Source of the DNA: Limnephilus marmoratus
Lineage: Eukaryota; Arthropoda; Insecta; Trichoptera; Limnephilidae
Direction: 5' to 3'
Assembly: GCA_917880885.1 (NCBI GenBank)
Contig: OU862913.1
Span: forward strand, 24,003,286 to 24,067,285
Length of the DNA stretch: 64,000 bases
A program made the position numbers and the translations under genes. The notes beneath the pieces are model-generated. The model was given only the letters and a program-made list of their open reading frames with translations. It was not told where the DNA came from and did not search any database. This document shows positions 1-9,582 of the stretch, one piece after another (the stretch's first letter is position 1; every line of letters starts with the position of its first letter).

Positions 1-569
1 GTATAAAACTACCGTTGAGTTCTAGCATTATGAAATTTGTATAAAAAATTGTAATAGGAGGCACAGGTGGTGGAGGGAAGGGGGTTGATGCGGGGAGTGG
101 TGGGGGAGACGGAATGTGGAGGGGTAGGGGGTGAGAGGAGTGGTGAGTGGAGGGATAGGGGGAGGGGGTTGATGGGGAGAGTGGAGTGGAGAGAGGGAAG
201 GTGAAGGAGGCGGAGTGGGGTGGGAGAAGTGGAAGCGAAGGAAGGGGAAGAAGGTGGGGTGGAGGAATGGTGGGGGGAGGTGGAGTGGGGAGGGCTGTGG
301 GGTGGGGGAGGGGTCGGTGGAGAAGGAGGGGGGAGGGAGAGGTCGGTTGATGGATGAGTGGTGTGGGGAGAGGGAAGGTGGAGGGGGGAGGAGTGGGGAG
401 AGGGATGGGTGGAGGACAAGGGAGGAGGGGGTTGATGAAGGGAGTGGAATGGAGGGAGGGGTGGGTGGAGGAGGAGGGGGGTTGATGAGGGGAGTGGAGT
501 GGGGAGAGGGAAGGTGGAGGAGGTGGAGTAGGAAAACCCTAATACCATGCGAGCAATGGAAAAAGCTAG
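1..569 (+). mobile_element. Non-autonomous Helitron with purine-rich core, 5' end off-window
   Basis: The right end has the Helitron 3' signature. A short hairpin (CCAT at 545-548 pairing with ATGG at 556-559) is followed by CTAG at 566-569 and then a T, matching insertion between A and T. The first 60 bases match the interior of better-preserved copies at 45020-45418 and 53736-54380. Bases 61-535 are almost all purine on this strand, as imperfect repeats of a GTTGATG...GGGAGTGGAGTGG...AGGTGGAGG theme. Open frames across this low-complexity DNA are not genes. Confidence 0.7.
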
Positions 570-627
570 TGTATTATATTTATTATAATATTATTGTTCC
601 TTACAAAAGCGAGTTATTGATAAGGTC

Positions 628-736
628 ATTGGTCTCTTCAAGACCAATGTTCACTCCTTCCACGCATCATCTTAGATGACCGAGGGAAATTATTTTCCGC
701 AGGGCCTCCTGTGTGGAGTTAATGTAAAAAAAAACT
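628..736 (+). mobile_element. 3' end of a LINE-B/SINE-A retroelement
   Basis: This piece carries the shared 3' end: the TTCACTCCTTCC segment, a damaged GAGGGAAATTATTTTCC hairpin, CTCCTGTGTGGAG, TTAATGT and then an A-run. The same order ends the LINE copy at 49140-50460 and the SINE-like copies elsewhere. The upstream part is missing, so LINE and SINE origin cannot be separated. Confidence 0.65.
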
Positions 737-1884
737 TTTATCAACATAAGTATAATTGCGTTTATTTAGGACACCCTGACACGCCCCCAACACACTTCTA
801 GGATTTATTTATTTGTATTGCCATAAATAACATCAAAAATGGCGGCGATGGAAGCAAAATGGCGACAGCTATCTGTCAAATGTATTATTTATGCATTAAG
901 ATACGCTAATGAGGTGGAAGTAACAATTGAAGAATTTGGGGCGAACACAGTAAATGTCACAAATAGATTATTAAACAGAAAATATAAAAATGATTTACCA
1001 TTTTATGCTATTAGGCGGAGGAGGATGTGACTCCCCAAAAACAAGGAGAAAGACACAAGTATTCAAACACAAAATGTATATTTACAAAAACTTTAATTTT
1101 AATGTTGCTAATTTGTAAATTAGACTACCGAGTTACCGGCATGCGTTGCAATGCCACTTAAGGCGATCCAATAGTTCAGGAAAAAATCTAAATTGGAATT
1201 CACGCCCTTTATGGGAGGAGTTTAAAAATACTTGAGAAAAAGCTTTTGGAAAGGTTGGAAAAGGTATTTGAGAAAATTTTTTTACAGGTTGATTTCGTGA
1301 AGGCCTGTAAAAAATATAAATTCCTGTTTTACGCATTGTTTATTGTAAGAAAACTGTAATTTAAAATTGATTCCACGAAACTAAGCGACGTGGAGTAACA
1401 CGACTGTCTCCGGCGCCGGTTGGGGCCTCACTGAAACGAAAAAGGTGTTGCCCAGTGCACGGTTCTTGTGCCCAAGCCATAAGGGTCACTTCAAGAATCC
1501 AAATTCGTAGAGTGCGGGCCGTATTGATTGATGTCAAAAATAAAAAAGAGAAAATGCGTATTTTATTTTATTTTGTGAAGTTCGGGCGTAAATATCATTT
1601 TTTTTGCGATTATTATAAAAGAAACTAAATTTTCCACATTATACAATAAAACGAAATCCGAAAAGGGGTTTATAAATAGGAGAGTTTGGACTTGAAAGTG
1701 TTTTTTATAGACCTTATAATTTATTTTTTTAAAGGCTTATTAAAAGACTTATTAAAAAAATGACCGACATTTTTAAGGGCCAAGGTATGTTCTACACGTA
1801 GTATTTAATTGAAGCATCTATAATACTTCTAAGCGATCAAATTTTCAAAACAAAAACATGTGATTTTGTATGATTTTTCATTAT
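737..1884. other. No gene; one Helitron-like 3' hairpin at about 1126-1160
   Basis: I see no coding region. Around 1138-1155 the hairpin GGCATGCGTTGCAATGCC, read on the minus strand, resembles the Helitron 3' hairpin found elsewhere, so an eroded copy probably starts near 1126. The rest is unassigned A+T-rich DNA. The 63-codon frame at 839-1030 matches nothing I know. Confidence 0.4.
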
Positions 1885-2130
1885 TTAGTATGGCTTCATC
1901 ATTCATAAAGAAATTGTTTCTCCCTGCGTTTCCCATTCGTCCCATTCCGCTTCCGCCTCCCCTCCCCTCACGCGTTCACACTCCGCCTTTTCCGCGTTCC
2001 CTCTCCTCGCCCGTCCCGCGATCCCCCTCCCACATTCCCCTCCCCACTACCATGTTCCATACATTCAGTCCCGGTGCATTCAGTTTTCAAATAGCTTGCG
2101 TACCACCTATTGCAAATTTTTTACAATTTT
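1885..2130 (-). mobile_element. Helitron remnant with pyrimidine-rich core
   Basis: It has the same order of blocks as 3442-3946: AAAGAAATTGTTTCTCCCTGCG, a pyrimidine-rich stretch, CCATACATTCAGTCCCGG and CACCTATTGCAAA. Both termini are degraded, and it is joined directly to a SINE-A tail on the right. Confidence 0.55.
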
Positions 2131-2144
2131 TTTTTTTTTTAAAT

Positions 2145-2460
2145 GATCTTTACACAGGAGATCAGGACGAAAATAATTTCCATTAGGGCCTATATGATCT
2201 TTGGGGATGCTGTATGGATGCTGTATGTAAATATGGAGGTTTTTTTTAATGAAAGGAAGGAGAGGAGAGTTCTGGGAAGGAAAGAGGTTTAAGGGGTGGG
2301 TATGAATCCGGGGTTCAGTGTGTCCTAGACCTAGACAAACCTCACCCCATCAACCCAGGCACCCCTGCTAAATCACTAACGTAGCGAACCACTTGGGGTG
2401 ACCTATGGCTGAGGGTTATCCAATAATACCGGGGCGGTGGTACCCATTTCCGCCTCCCAA
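2145..2460 (-). mobile_element. SINE-A copy
   Basis: Read on the minus strand it carries the SINE-A blocks in order: GGTACC near the start, a CCAATAA-like motif, GGTCACCCCAAGTGGTTCGC, GCAGGGGTGCCTGGG and a deleted middle. The 3' half ends in the hairpin, damaged here, and the CTGTGTAA tail. Compare the fuller copies at 23738-24170 and 31076-31385. No open frame. Confidence 0.7.
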
Positions 2461-2730
2461 TTTCATTGCCAGAGCTCACCAGTATATAGAGAAACCTTCG
2501 CAGGCGTACTCGCAACAACTTACCAAAATTTTATCGTAATCGGATGAACGGTTTAGCAACGCATAATTTCATGACACCAGAGCTCACATTTATATATAGA
2601 AACCATCGCGGGCATGCGCACATCAAATCCCCAAAGTTTCATCCCAATCGGATGATGGGTTTAGCAAAGCATAGACATCTAATATATGTACATACTCACA
2701 TATAAGCATACTTTGATTGTTATATATATG
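2461..2730. repeat. Two tandem about 105-bp Helitron-edge pieces
   Basis: The blocks starting near 2467 and 2572 each contain CCAGAGCTCAC, a TATATAGA run, a CCCAATCGGATG-like word and a TTTAGCAACGCAT-like word. The CCAGAGCTCACC word also lies inside the pyrimidine-core Helitrons, so this looks like a duplicated terminal portion of that group. Confidence 0.45.
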
Positions 2731-2736
2731 AATAGA

Positions 2737-3441
2737 CTAGCTGACCCTACAAACGTTGTTCTGCCATATAAATTATTTCTAGTGAATATTTTGGTGGTTT
2801 AATAAAAAATAACGAATTTATTGTAAGTGTGTGGGGATGGAATATATGACAGAAGGAGGAATGGAGCGCTGTAGACGATGACCGCCGATAAAAACAAAAA
2901 ACACTGACTAAAGTAGGAAAATGAAATAAAGAAAATCAATATGAAATTCGATGAGCAATTGAGTGTACGATATGTTTTATCAGTCCATCTTTATCCAAAA
3001 CAAATAAGCTCGATGGTTTGCCCACGCGAGAACATGATGTCGAATAAAATATCAAAATGAGGCGGACGTAGCGCCATCTGTCATTCAACAATATAAATAA
3101 TTTCGTTCTGTTTGAAATACGAAAGACGGTTAAATTTGTTCATATAAAAATACTGAAATCGCGATTAAAAAATGGGAGGGAGGAGGTGAGAGGATTAAAA
3201 TTTGAGGTTATTGGTATTTTATGATGCCAAATTAAAAAAAAAATACCAAAAAAGAATTTGTCAAAAAAAAATTTTTTTTCTGGATAAGGACACCCTAATC
3301 ACCTAGCGGTATGAAATATACTTTAAAACCTTTTCTTATGCCTACCAAATATATCTAAATAAAAAATTCACAAAAATCGGTCAAGCCGTTTCGGAGGAGT
3401 GCGATTATAAACACCGTGATACGAGATTTTTATATATAAGA
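2737..3441 (-). mobile_element. Helitron-like element without transposase
   Basis: On the minus strand it starts TCTTATATATAAAAATC (3441 downward) and ends GTCAGCTAG at 2737, with A on the plus strand just before 2737, as Helitron insertion predicts. No Rep/helicase coding remains. It abuts the next Helitron at 3442. Confidence 0.55.
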
Positions 3442-3946
3442 GTAGCTGGTTCCCGGCATGCGTTGCTATGCCATTTAATAAAAAAATTGTTTCTCCCCGA
3501 GTGTCCTTTCCCATTCGTCCCGTTCCCCTTCAGCCTCCCCTTCTTCTCCTGCATCCTCTTCTGCGTTCCCACTCCGTCACCTCCACCTTCCTTCTCCCCA
3601 CTCCACTCCCCCCCCCTTCCCCCGTCCCGCGAACCCCCCTCCCGAGTTCCCCTCCCCACTCCCAGGTCCCCCTCCCCCCTCCCAGGTTCCCTCCCCCTCC
3701 CTGGTTCCCCTCCCCCATCTCTCCCTCCCTCCCTCCCGCTTTCCATGGCAATAGCCGCTTCCTCGCGTGCCACCAATAGCAATTTTTTTATACAAATTTC
3801 ATAATACCAGAGCTCACCGGAAGTTTTATAAAAACTTTGTCCTGACAATAAAGAACACACGAAAAAAAGAATTATCCAATTTGGTGCAGTCGTTCGAAAG
3901 TTATGCGCTTAGCAACACATTCAGCGATTCATTTTTATATTATGGA
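3442..3946 (-). mobile_element. Non-autonomous Helitron with pyrimidine-rich core
   Basis: Its 3' end lies on the left: the hairpin from GGCATGCGTTGCTATGCC lies just inside GTAG, apparently a mutated CTAG, at 3442-3445. The 5' end reads TC on the minus strand at 3946-3945 and is followed by T on the plus strand. About 250 bp (3485-3745) is nearly pure pyrimidine on this strand. It lies head to tail with the preceding element without a gap. Confidence 0.65.
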
Positions 3947-3961
3947 TGATTATAATGGAAT

Positions 3962-4127
3962 AATGAAATAATTTTACTTTGTATAAACCACTTATTTGAT
4001 GTGCAAATCCGACCGGTTTCGGAACAAACGTTCCTTCGTCAGGGAAAGCTTATACTAATATGACAGTTTCGAACAATGTTTTATTATGGTAGGGGTGGAG
4101 CTGTTGCTAGATAATAATGTATTAATA
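3962..4127 (-). mobile_element. Short Penelope-like terminal insertion with 13-bp TSD
   Basis: A 166-bp insert is flanked by ATTATAATGGAAT at 3949-3961 and 4128-4140. Its minus strand carries GAAACCGGTCGGA, very like the ends of the full PLE at 13349-17898, and a hammerhead-like core. It is probably a heavily 5'-truncated PLE end. The flanking sequence also lies next to the similar end at 25692-25780. Confidence 0.55.
4007..4042 (-). ncRNA. Hammerhead-ribozyme-like core in PLE end
   Basis: On the minus strand CTGACGA is followed by a 5-bp stem II (GGAAC with GTTCC) and then GAAACC. This fits the hammerhead order CUGANGA, stem II, GAA. The closing stem III reads ACC...GGA instead of GGU, so this copy may be inactive. 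PLE terminal repeats are known to carry hammerhead motifs. Confidence 0.4.
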
Positions 4128-4140
4128 ATTATAATGGAAT

Positions 4141-4655
4141 TCAGCATGAATTTTTTCAGTTTCAAAAATAGAAATTTATTAAGTAAGGAAAATTGTTTAT
4201 TCCCCACTTCTCAGTATGTTTACAAAACCTGAACAATATAACGCATTTAAATAAGTCAAAAGCAGTCACACCATTATTAAACCATTAAGAAAAAAAATTG
4301 AAAAATGCTTTTACAATTTTAAATCATTTACTTGTATTTAAAAGTCTTCAAGTATTTGATCAAGTGTGTTAACATGCATTATAAAATATATTATATGCGG
4401 GCACCCTTCAAAGAGGTCTCCTTAGAGCACTTAGAGCGGTATGGGTCTCAGCAAGAGGGTCTCGGGATCAATTCCCCTCCCTACAATGCAGTAATTATCT
4501 ACAACCGGGGTCTCCCCAGCTGCACAGATAAGTATGTACCGCTTAAATGGGGCGGACGGTTGAACAAGTGCGTTGTACCGATGAACAGTGAATCATTTTA
4601 CAATTTTACAGTGGAAAATCTGTTAGAAAATCTTGATCATGATTTTTTTTAAATG
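4141..4655. other. No feature recognised
   Basis: A+T-rich intergenic or intronic DNA. I found no coding similarity, and the frame at 4332-4652 has no recognisable domain. Confidence 0.4.
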
Positions 4656-4660
4656 TAAAT

Positions 4661-4850
4661 TAGTGAAACACTTCAAGCCACATTTAAAAAATTGATGTAT
4701 TGGTAAAACACTTCAAGCGACATTTTTAAAAATTTAAATCAGTAAAATACTTCAAGCCACATTTAAAAAATGTATAAATCTGTAAAACACTTCAAGTCAC
4801 ATTTAAAAAAAACGTTAATTAGTAAAACACTCCAAGCCACATTTTTTTTG
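4661..4850. repeat. Five-copy tandem repeat, about 41-43 bp unit
   Basis: The unit GTAAAACACTTCAAGCCAC followed by ATTT and an A-rich spacer recurs near 4661, 4702, 4741, 4781 and 4824, with a few substitutions. The spacers vary most. Confidence 0.8.
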
Positions 4851-4909
4851 GGAATGTTATTTTTTAGTATTTTCAGAAATAATACAGAATTATCTTCAAA
4901 GTGAAATAT

Positions 4910-5600
4910 AGTAAAATATTTTTTACTGATTAACCCGTCAAGTCTATTCGTTAGGTTTTCGGAACAACTCATATAGGTCTCGTAGAAATCGTTGTGTCTC
5001 CCTTACTATCATAGTTAGAAATATGATCGAAATGGCGTTAGTAAGAAAAAACACTACGCTTTATATTAAAATCTAAAAGTTAACAACAAATAACATAATT
5101 AGAATGTACACCGTAATGAAACCAACTTTTCGACCGCAATTTGAAAAAATAAAATTATTAATGGAAAATTTTGAGAATTTTTTATTACATTTTTATGTGA
5201 TTACCTCACAAGAGCTGCTCCCGTCTGGAGCCAGTAAGACTACGACATCCCCAATTAGGGTAGGTATGTTATTAATTTATATAAAAAATTTGAATGCAAG
5301 CTTTAAAAAGTTTTAAAAATGGCTCATTTTACGTTTTTTCTAACTAAAATTATTTGTTAAGTAAAAAATAAAAATTGACACGTAATTTATTAGGTACAAA
5401 CGATTCATTAAGGTGTACATTTGAATTATTTTGCGGTTAATTTTTAGATTTGAATATAAAGCATGGCGTTATCTCTTTGTAACTCCGTTTATATCATATT
5501 TCTAACCATGATAGTAAGGGAAAAACAACGATTTTTATGAGATGTTGTTCCGAAAACCTAATAAATTAGTAGGTAAGCTAAAAAATAATTTACCATTTTG
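4910..5600. mobile_element. Foldback element, family M2
   Basis: Arms at about 4910-5090 and 5440-5600 are imperfect inverted repeats. Both contain TTAGGTTTTCGGAACAAC, CCCTTACTATCAT, GTTAGAAATATGAT and GCTTTATATT. Single-arm relatives lie at 21040-21260, 25935-26110 and 33840-34300. No transposase is inside, so it is non-autonomous. TSD not resolved. Confidence 0.65.
5205..5265 (-). mobile_element. SINE1 3' fragment inside the M2 element
   Basis: It contains CACAAGAGCTGCTCCCGTCT, GGAGCCAGTAAGACTA and CATCCCCAATTAGGGTA, the 3' part of SINE1 in reverse. The head and body are absent. Confidence 0.6.
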
Positions 5601-6060
5601 AATATGAAAACAACTTTCTCAAAAAAGGTGACTTGAATAGTTTTACATATTTGTGTTATGCATAATAATTATTAATAATGCCGGATAAACCGCAACCCGG
5701 TTATCTGTTGACAATTAACAGGGAGCCTACTGCATTCATTACCATTCCTTTGTGAATGAGTGGGTACAATGATTCGAAAGGAATGAGTAATTCTTCAAAT
5801 ACATTGTTAACAGTTCGTAATTTAATTACTTGTGTGTTCAACGTTCCAGGGTCCTAAATACTCTCAGTATCGCCCTGGTAAAAACTAAAAGTTACTCAAT
5901 TTTATGCATACGGATTGTATGCGAATCTCCAGCTAATGATAGCATATTGTAAAGTTGATTTAACCAAAGCGTAATATATTAAGTGTTATTTGTTTATAGA
6001 TAAAAAAATCTGATTTGTTATAATATATATGATATCAATTTTCAAATTTTTTGAAGTAAA
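5601..6060. other. Mostly unassigned; SINE1 body fragment at 5843-5882
   Basis: ACGTTCCAGGG and ACTCTCAGTATCGCCCTGGT at 5843-5882 match the SINE1 body on the plus strand. The remainder is A+T-rich without recognisable features. Confidence 0.45.
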
Positions 6061-6065
6061 ACTTC

Positions 6066-6205
6066 TTTACGCACGCTCGACTTGCGGGATAAGCTGGTGA
6101 ATGCGTTACGAAAAGTTGTGACGTGTTACGAAAAGTGTGATACGAACGGTGATCGATGGCGAGGCGAACGGTCGGGCCTTTACGCACGCTTGACTTGGGG
6201 AGTGA
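6066..6205. repeat. Direct duplication around CGCACGCTYGACTTG
   Basis: The TACGCACGCTCGACTTG word near 6069 recurs with one change near 6181, and GTTACGAAAAG occurs twice between them. This looks like a local duplication next to the 18-bp array. Confidence 0.5.
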
Positions 6206-6209
6206 TAAG

Positions 6210-6475
6210 GATAATGATGGTCACCCCAAGGTCGTAGGTCAGCCCAATGTCGTTGGTCATCCCAAGGTCGTAGGTCACCCCAAGGTCGTAGGTCACCCCA
6301 AGGTCGTAGGTCACCCCAAGATCGTAGGTCATCCCAAGGTCGTAGATCACCCCATGGTCTTATTTCACCCCAATGTCATATGTCACCCCTAGGTCATAGG
6401 TCACCCCGTTCGCTACGTTTGGTAACTTAGCAGGGATACCTGGGTTCATGGGGCGAGGTTTGTCTTGTAGTTTTA
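6210..6475 (+). repeat. SINE-A fragment with 18-bp tandem expansion
   Basis: About ten 18-bp units of GGTCACCCCAAGGTCGTA occupy 6218-6405. They run into TTCGCTACGTTTGGTAACTT and GGGGCGAGGTTTGTCTTG, which are the next blocks of SINE-A. The array therefore expanded from the GGTCACCCCAAGTGG site inside a SINE-A copy. The frame through it (6156-6392) is a by-product of the 18-nt period. Confidence 0.8.
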
Positions 6476-6591
6476 CTTCAATCGTATGGTCTAAAGCACA
6501 CTCGTTTTTTTTACAACTTGACGTATTTGTTCCCCCCATTTCAAATTTTTATTAATAATTATATTTTATTGATAATTTACTCCAAAATATT

Positions 6592-7041
6592 TTATTGTGT
6601 TTGTTGTTTTTGATATTGTGCAATTTGGGATACAATAATTGTATTATGTGCTTTGGAATTATCATGAATGATGCTATCTAAGTTTTTAGGGGTATCATTT
6701 TTGTGTATTGCAAACGGAATTACATATGTTTTATCACTATTTAGTGATAGTAAATTTACGTAGAAGAAATTCTTTAGAATATTTATGTCTTCGGTGGCTT
6801 TAAATGTTATGTTTTCCCAAGTTTTTTCGCTAATGTCTAGTACCGTATCGTAGCCATATAAAATAATTTGGCCATGTAGTGGTTGAAAATAAATGTCATT
6901 ATCATATATGGTGAAAAGGATTGGTCCGATTACCGTACCTTGGACCTTTGAAATACCATTGAAATGATATAAGTTGTGTTTAGTGAGATACTTTAATAGT
7001 ACACAACTGCTAACAATTAACAAATAGCAAGTGCTTCCCAC
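6592..7041 (-). pseudogene. LINE-A reverse transcriptase fragment
   Basis: The translated product has the non-LTR RT palm order: VQGTVIGPILFTIYDNDI, then LYGYDTVLD at the position of the YADD active site, then a TWENITFKATEDINILK helix and LLSLNSDKT. The catalytic YADD has become GYDT, so it cannot be active. Sequence around the LSLN.DKT block resembles LINE-A at 58010-59440. It abuts a plus-strand LINE-B fragment at 7040, so the two insertions meet tail to tail or by rearrangement. Confidence 0.7.
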
Positions 7042-7400
7042 GGTTGAATTTGGAAGTCACCTCTGGTCTGGAGCCCCAAAATACAAATAAAAAAACTCGG
7101 CTAGACGCAGAAACGGGTGGTACGTTTGATAGATTCTCCTAACTTAACAAACGGATTGCAATCTTTAGAGAACAGATGTCAGGTGGGAATGCTGTTCTTG
7201 TTCTACCAATATTACACCGGAAGATGCTCCGAGGAACTAGCACCGGTGCATAATAGGAAAACACGCCAAATACGTGCCCAAATATGTACACGGTTGACAT
7301 TTGTCACATGAGAACGGGTCATTTCTACGACTCGTCTTTGAGTTCAAGATCTCGGGGCTATGAAACGAAATGCCGGCCTCTGTGTTTCCTCCCTCCCTAG
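7040..7400 (+). pseudogene. LINE-B C-terminal fragment
   Basis: It reads, with stops and shifts, AVRLIDSPNLTNGLQSLENR, GMLFLFYQYYTGRCSEEL and the later RETRQ...TGHF region. This is the C-terminal tail of a jockey/CR1-like LINE, seen less damaged at 49140-50460 and 38790-39450. The 3' hairpin tail is absent here. Confidence 0.65.
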
Positions 7401-7883
7401 ATAGTGTCTTGAATACATTTGTATCAATTTTTATTTTTAACATGCGACATCTAATGATTTTTCTGCAAGTCTAGGGATGAATATTTATTTTAAGATATTT
7501 TCGTTAAAGGGCCAAATTAGCATTGGTTAAAGGTATTAATTATTGAACGCCGTACGCGGGCCGCAGCTCGGTTACTCCTGCACATTAGTATGCGCGGTGA
7601 GCTCGGCAGTAAGTGGCAAAGGGGCGCACGATAATTCGATTATAGTTGTCTCAGGGGGCGTCAACACGGGGCCGCGGTCTCCATTAAAAAACGAAATAAT
7701 AGTATCGAACCTTTCAAGACAAAATTTAATTAGACATCGTTAAGTTAATTATTTCATTATTATAGAAGAAAATAATACCTATCGTGTATAAACTTAATTC
7801 ATCAAATTAAACATCAGTTTCCCCACCGGGGTAAGTAGAGAGGACAGATCGTCACTTAAGGCTCTGCAACCGGGCCCGAAAAG
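7401..7883. other. No gene recognised; local GC-rich patch
   Basis: Bases 7550-7690 are clearly more G+C-rich than the surroundings (CGCGGGCCGCAGC, CACGGGGCCGCGGTC). A faintly similar GC patch lies at 18340-18400. I cannot identify a coding product. Confidence 0.35.
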
Positions 7884-8672
7884 AAGAAGATGGAGAGATA
7901 CGAAATTACGAATGTTAGAGGAGAGCGCTAACATTTACAGCGACAAAATCGATGCGAAAATGTTTAATAAAACACGACTCGTTTAAAATAGAGCCAAAAT
8001 CTCGCGGGCATTATCTTAAACAGCATTTAAAGAAACACTGTGAATGTTTTCATAAATAAAACTTGTAAACTAACTGAAAAAACGTGTTTATAATAATTTT
8101 TGGAGCATACTTTGCGATTTTTTTCTATCGAGGGAATTTTATATAATTTGCGTTTCGGCGCGGGCAAAGTCTAGATATTATCTTCAAGAATAACATATAT
8201 TTTTTTAAGAGCCTTAAAACTTTCCGTGTTTAAGGGAAATATGTAATAAATCGGAACAAATTCGGGTTGCGGGCCCTTAAGGCCCGGCTTCCCGCATTTC
8301 TACCGATTTAGTATATATTTTCCTTAAATACTGTACGCATAAAGTTCTTAAAAATATGTCTTATTCTTAAAGATAATATCTATACATCCCCCATGCTGAA
8401 GTGGCAATTATATGAAATTCCCTCGATAGAAATAAATCGCAAACTATGCTACGGAAATTATTATAAACACGTTTTTCTCACTTATTTTACAAGTTATATG
8501 TACGAAAAAATTCACAGTGTTTCTTTAAATGCTATTTTAGACAATCCCCACGAGATTTTCGCTCTGTTTTAAACGAGTCGTAGTTTATCAAACATTTTCA
8601 CAATTTTTGCTTAAATATTATCGTTTTTATTATTAGCGCGCTCTCTCTTCATTCGTATTTACATATCTCTCC
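7884..8672. mobile_element. Foldback element with about 390-bp inverted arms
   Basis: The two halves are imperfect inverted copies. Left-arm words such as ATGGAGAGATA, AACGAGTCG-type, GAAACACTGTGAAT, AAACACGTTTTT-type, CTATCGAGGGAATTT and AGATATTATCTT recur inverted in the right arm (8330-8672). The centre near 8280 is GGGCCCTTAAGGCCC. A related arm at 62228-63020 has been split by a Helitron. No coding capacity. Confidence 0.7.
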
Positions 8673-8742
8673 ATCTTTTCTTTTTGAGCTAGCTCTGGGT
8701 ACTCGGAAACCATTTATTAGATAGCCAACACCTCTTCTACAG

Positions 8743-9582
8743 ATACGATTTTAGATTTTTGGGGTATTATGCCGTGTTACGCTACCTCCATAGACATCCA
8801 AATTCAATAGACCAGAAATAACAGGTGAGGGGAAAAATCAACTATGGCGGTACGAAGAGGGGAAGATGACTGTCATTGGTTGAAAAATTAATCTGACAGT
8901 ATATAGGCATCTCGCATTATAATATCATCATTTAGTTCTTAAAAGCAAAATCTGCTTTGAATGAATAGACCTTTTTACATGGGAGCGCGAATTGCTTGCC
9001 ACGATAATAAAATATTTGCGTAGGCCAAATGTACACCCCAAAAAGATTCGCCCGTTTTCACATAGCAATATTTTTTTGCCGTGTTTAGTTAAGACACTTT
9101 TACAAATGTTTCATAATTTACTTACCCCTGTAACCAGCGACGAGCACACTAAGGAACCGCCCACATTTATGTGCACACTGATATGTAGGTATGTTGTATA
9201 GCACAAGCTACTGTTTTGGCGTGTTATTTTTTCGTTAAATGTACAGATGTTAGCTTCGCGCTGCCCACGGCAAGAATGATGACGTCACACATTTTAGATT
9301 CAAGCGATTCTCTATCCCCTCCACATGGGGCGAACTGGCGCCAAGGAGGAGCTCCAGCCGGTTCCATGGCGAGGGGGAAATAATACGTTTTTATCACTTA
9401 GGGCAGGTCCAGATATATTCATATGTCCGTGGCTACCTCCTTCTTTAGCCAACGTTTCGGACAGCGTTGCAGTGTCCACACATCTGCCCTGATGATGGAC
9501 ACTGCAACGCTGTCCGAAACGTTGGCTAAAGAAGGAGGTAGCGTAACACGGCATAATACCCCAACAACTAATAACAAAAAAA
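8743..9582. mobile_element. Inverted-terminus element with hammerhead-like end
   Basis: An 840-bp insert in SINE-A is flanked by the 13-bp duplication ACCTCTTCTACAG (8730-8742, 9583-9595). A perfect 29-bp inverted repeat starts GGGGTATTATGCCGTG (8761-8789 against 9534-9562). Near the right end is an inverted pair (9432-9478 with about 9500-9541) containing GTCCGAAACGTTGGC, with a hammerhead-like core in the right copy. The interior 8790-9425 recurs at 42263-42830. No transposase. The ends resemble PLE terminal repeats rather than DNA-transposon TIRs. Confidence 0.65.
9489..9528 (+). ncRNA. Hammerhead-ribozyme-like core
   Basis: CTGATGA (9489-9495), a 5-bp stem II (GGACA 9497-9501 with TGTCC 9511-9515) and GAAAC follow the hammerhead consensus. 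Stem III (ACGUUGGCU) pairs poorly, so cleavage activity is uncertain. Confidence 0.45.

Noticed and set aside
9..548. Large Pro/Ser/Thr-rich and Gly/Arg-rich frames in purine/pyrimidine tracts (also at 3405-3860, 41234-41515, 45045-45279, 54004-54384, 62444-62808)
   Set aside because: They lie in low-complexity Helitron cores, are open on both strands and in several frames, and differ freely between copies.
839..1030. 63-codon small protein
   Set aside because: No family resemblance, no splice or promoter context. Expected by chance at this A+T content.
4661..4850. Possible CRISPR-like array (regularly spaced repeats)
   Set aside because: Spacers are degenerate A-rich versions of one another, repeats vary, and the genome is eukaryotic. 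It is an ordinary tandem repeat.
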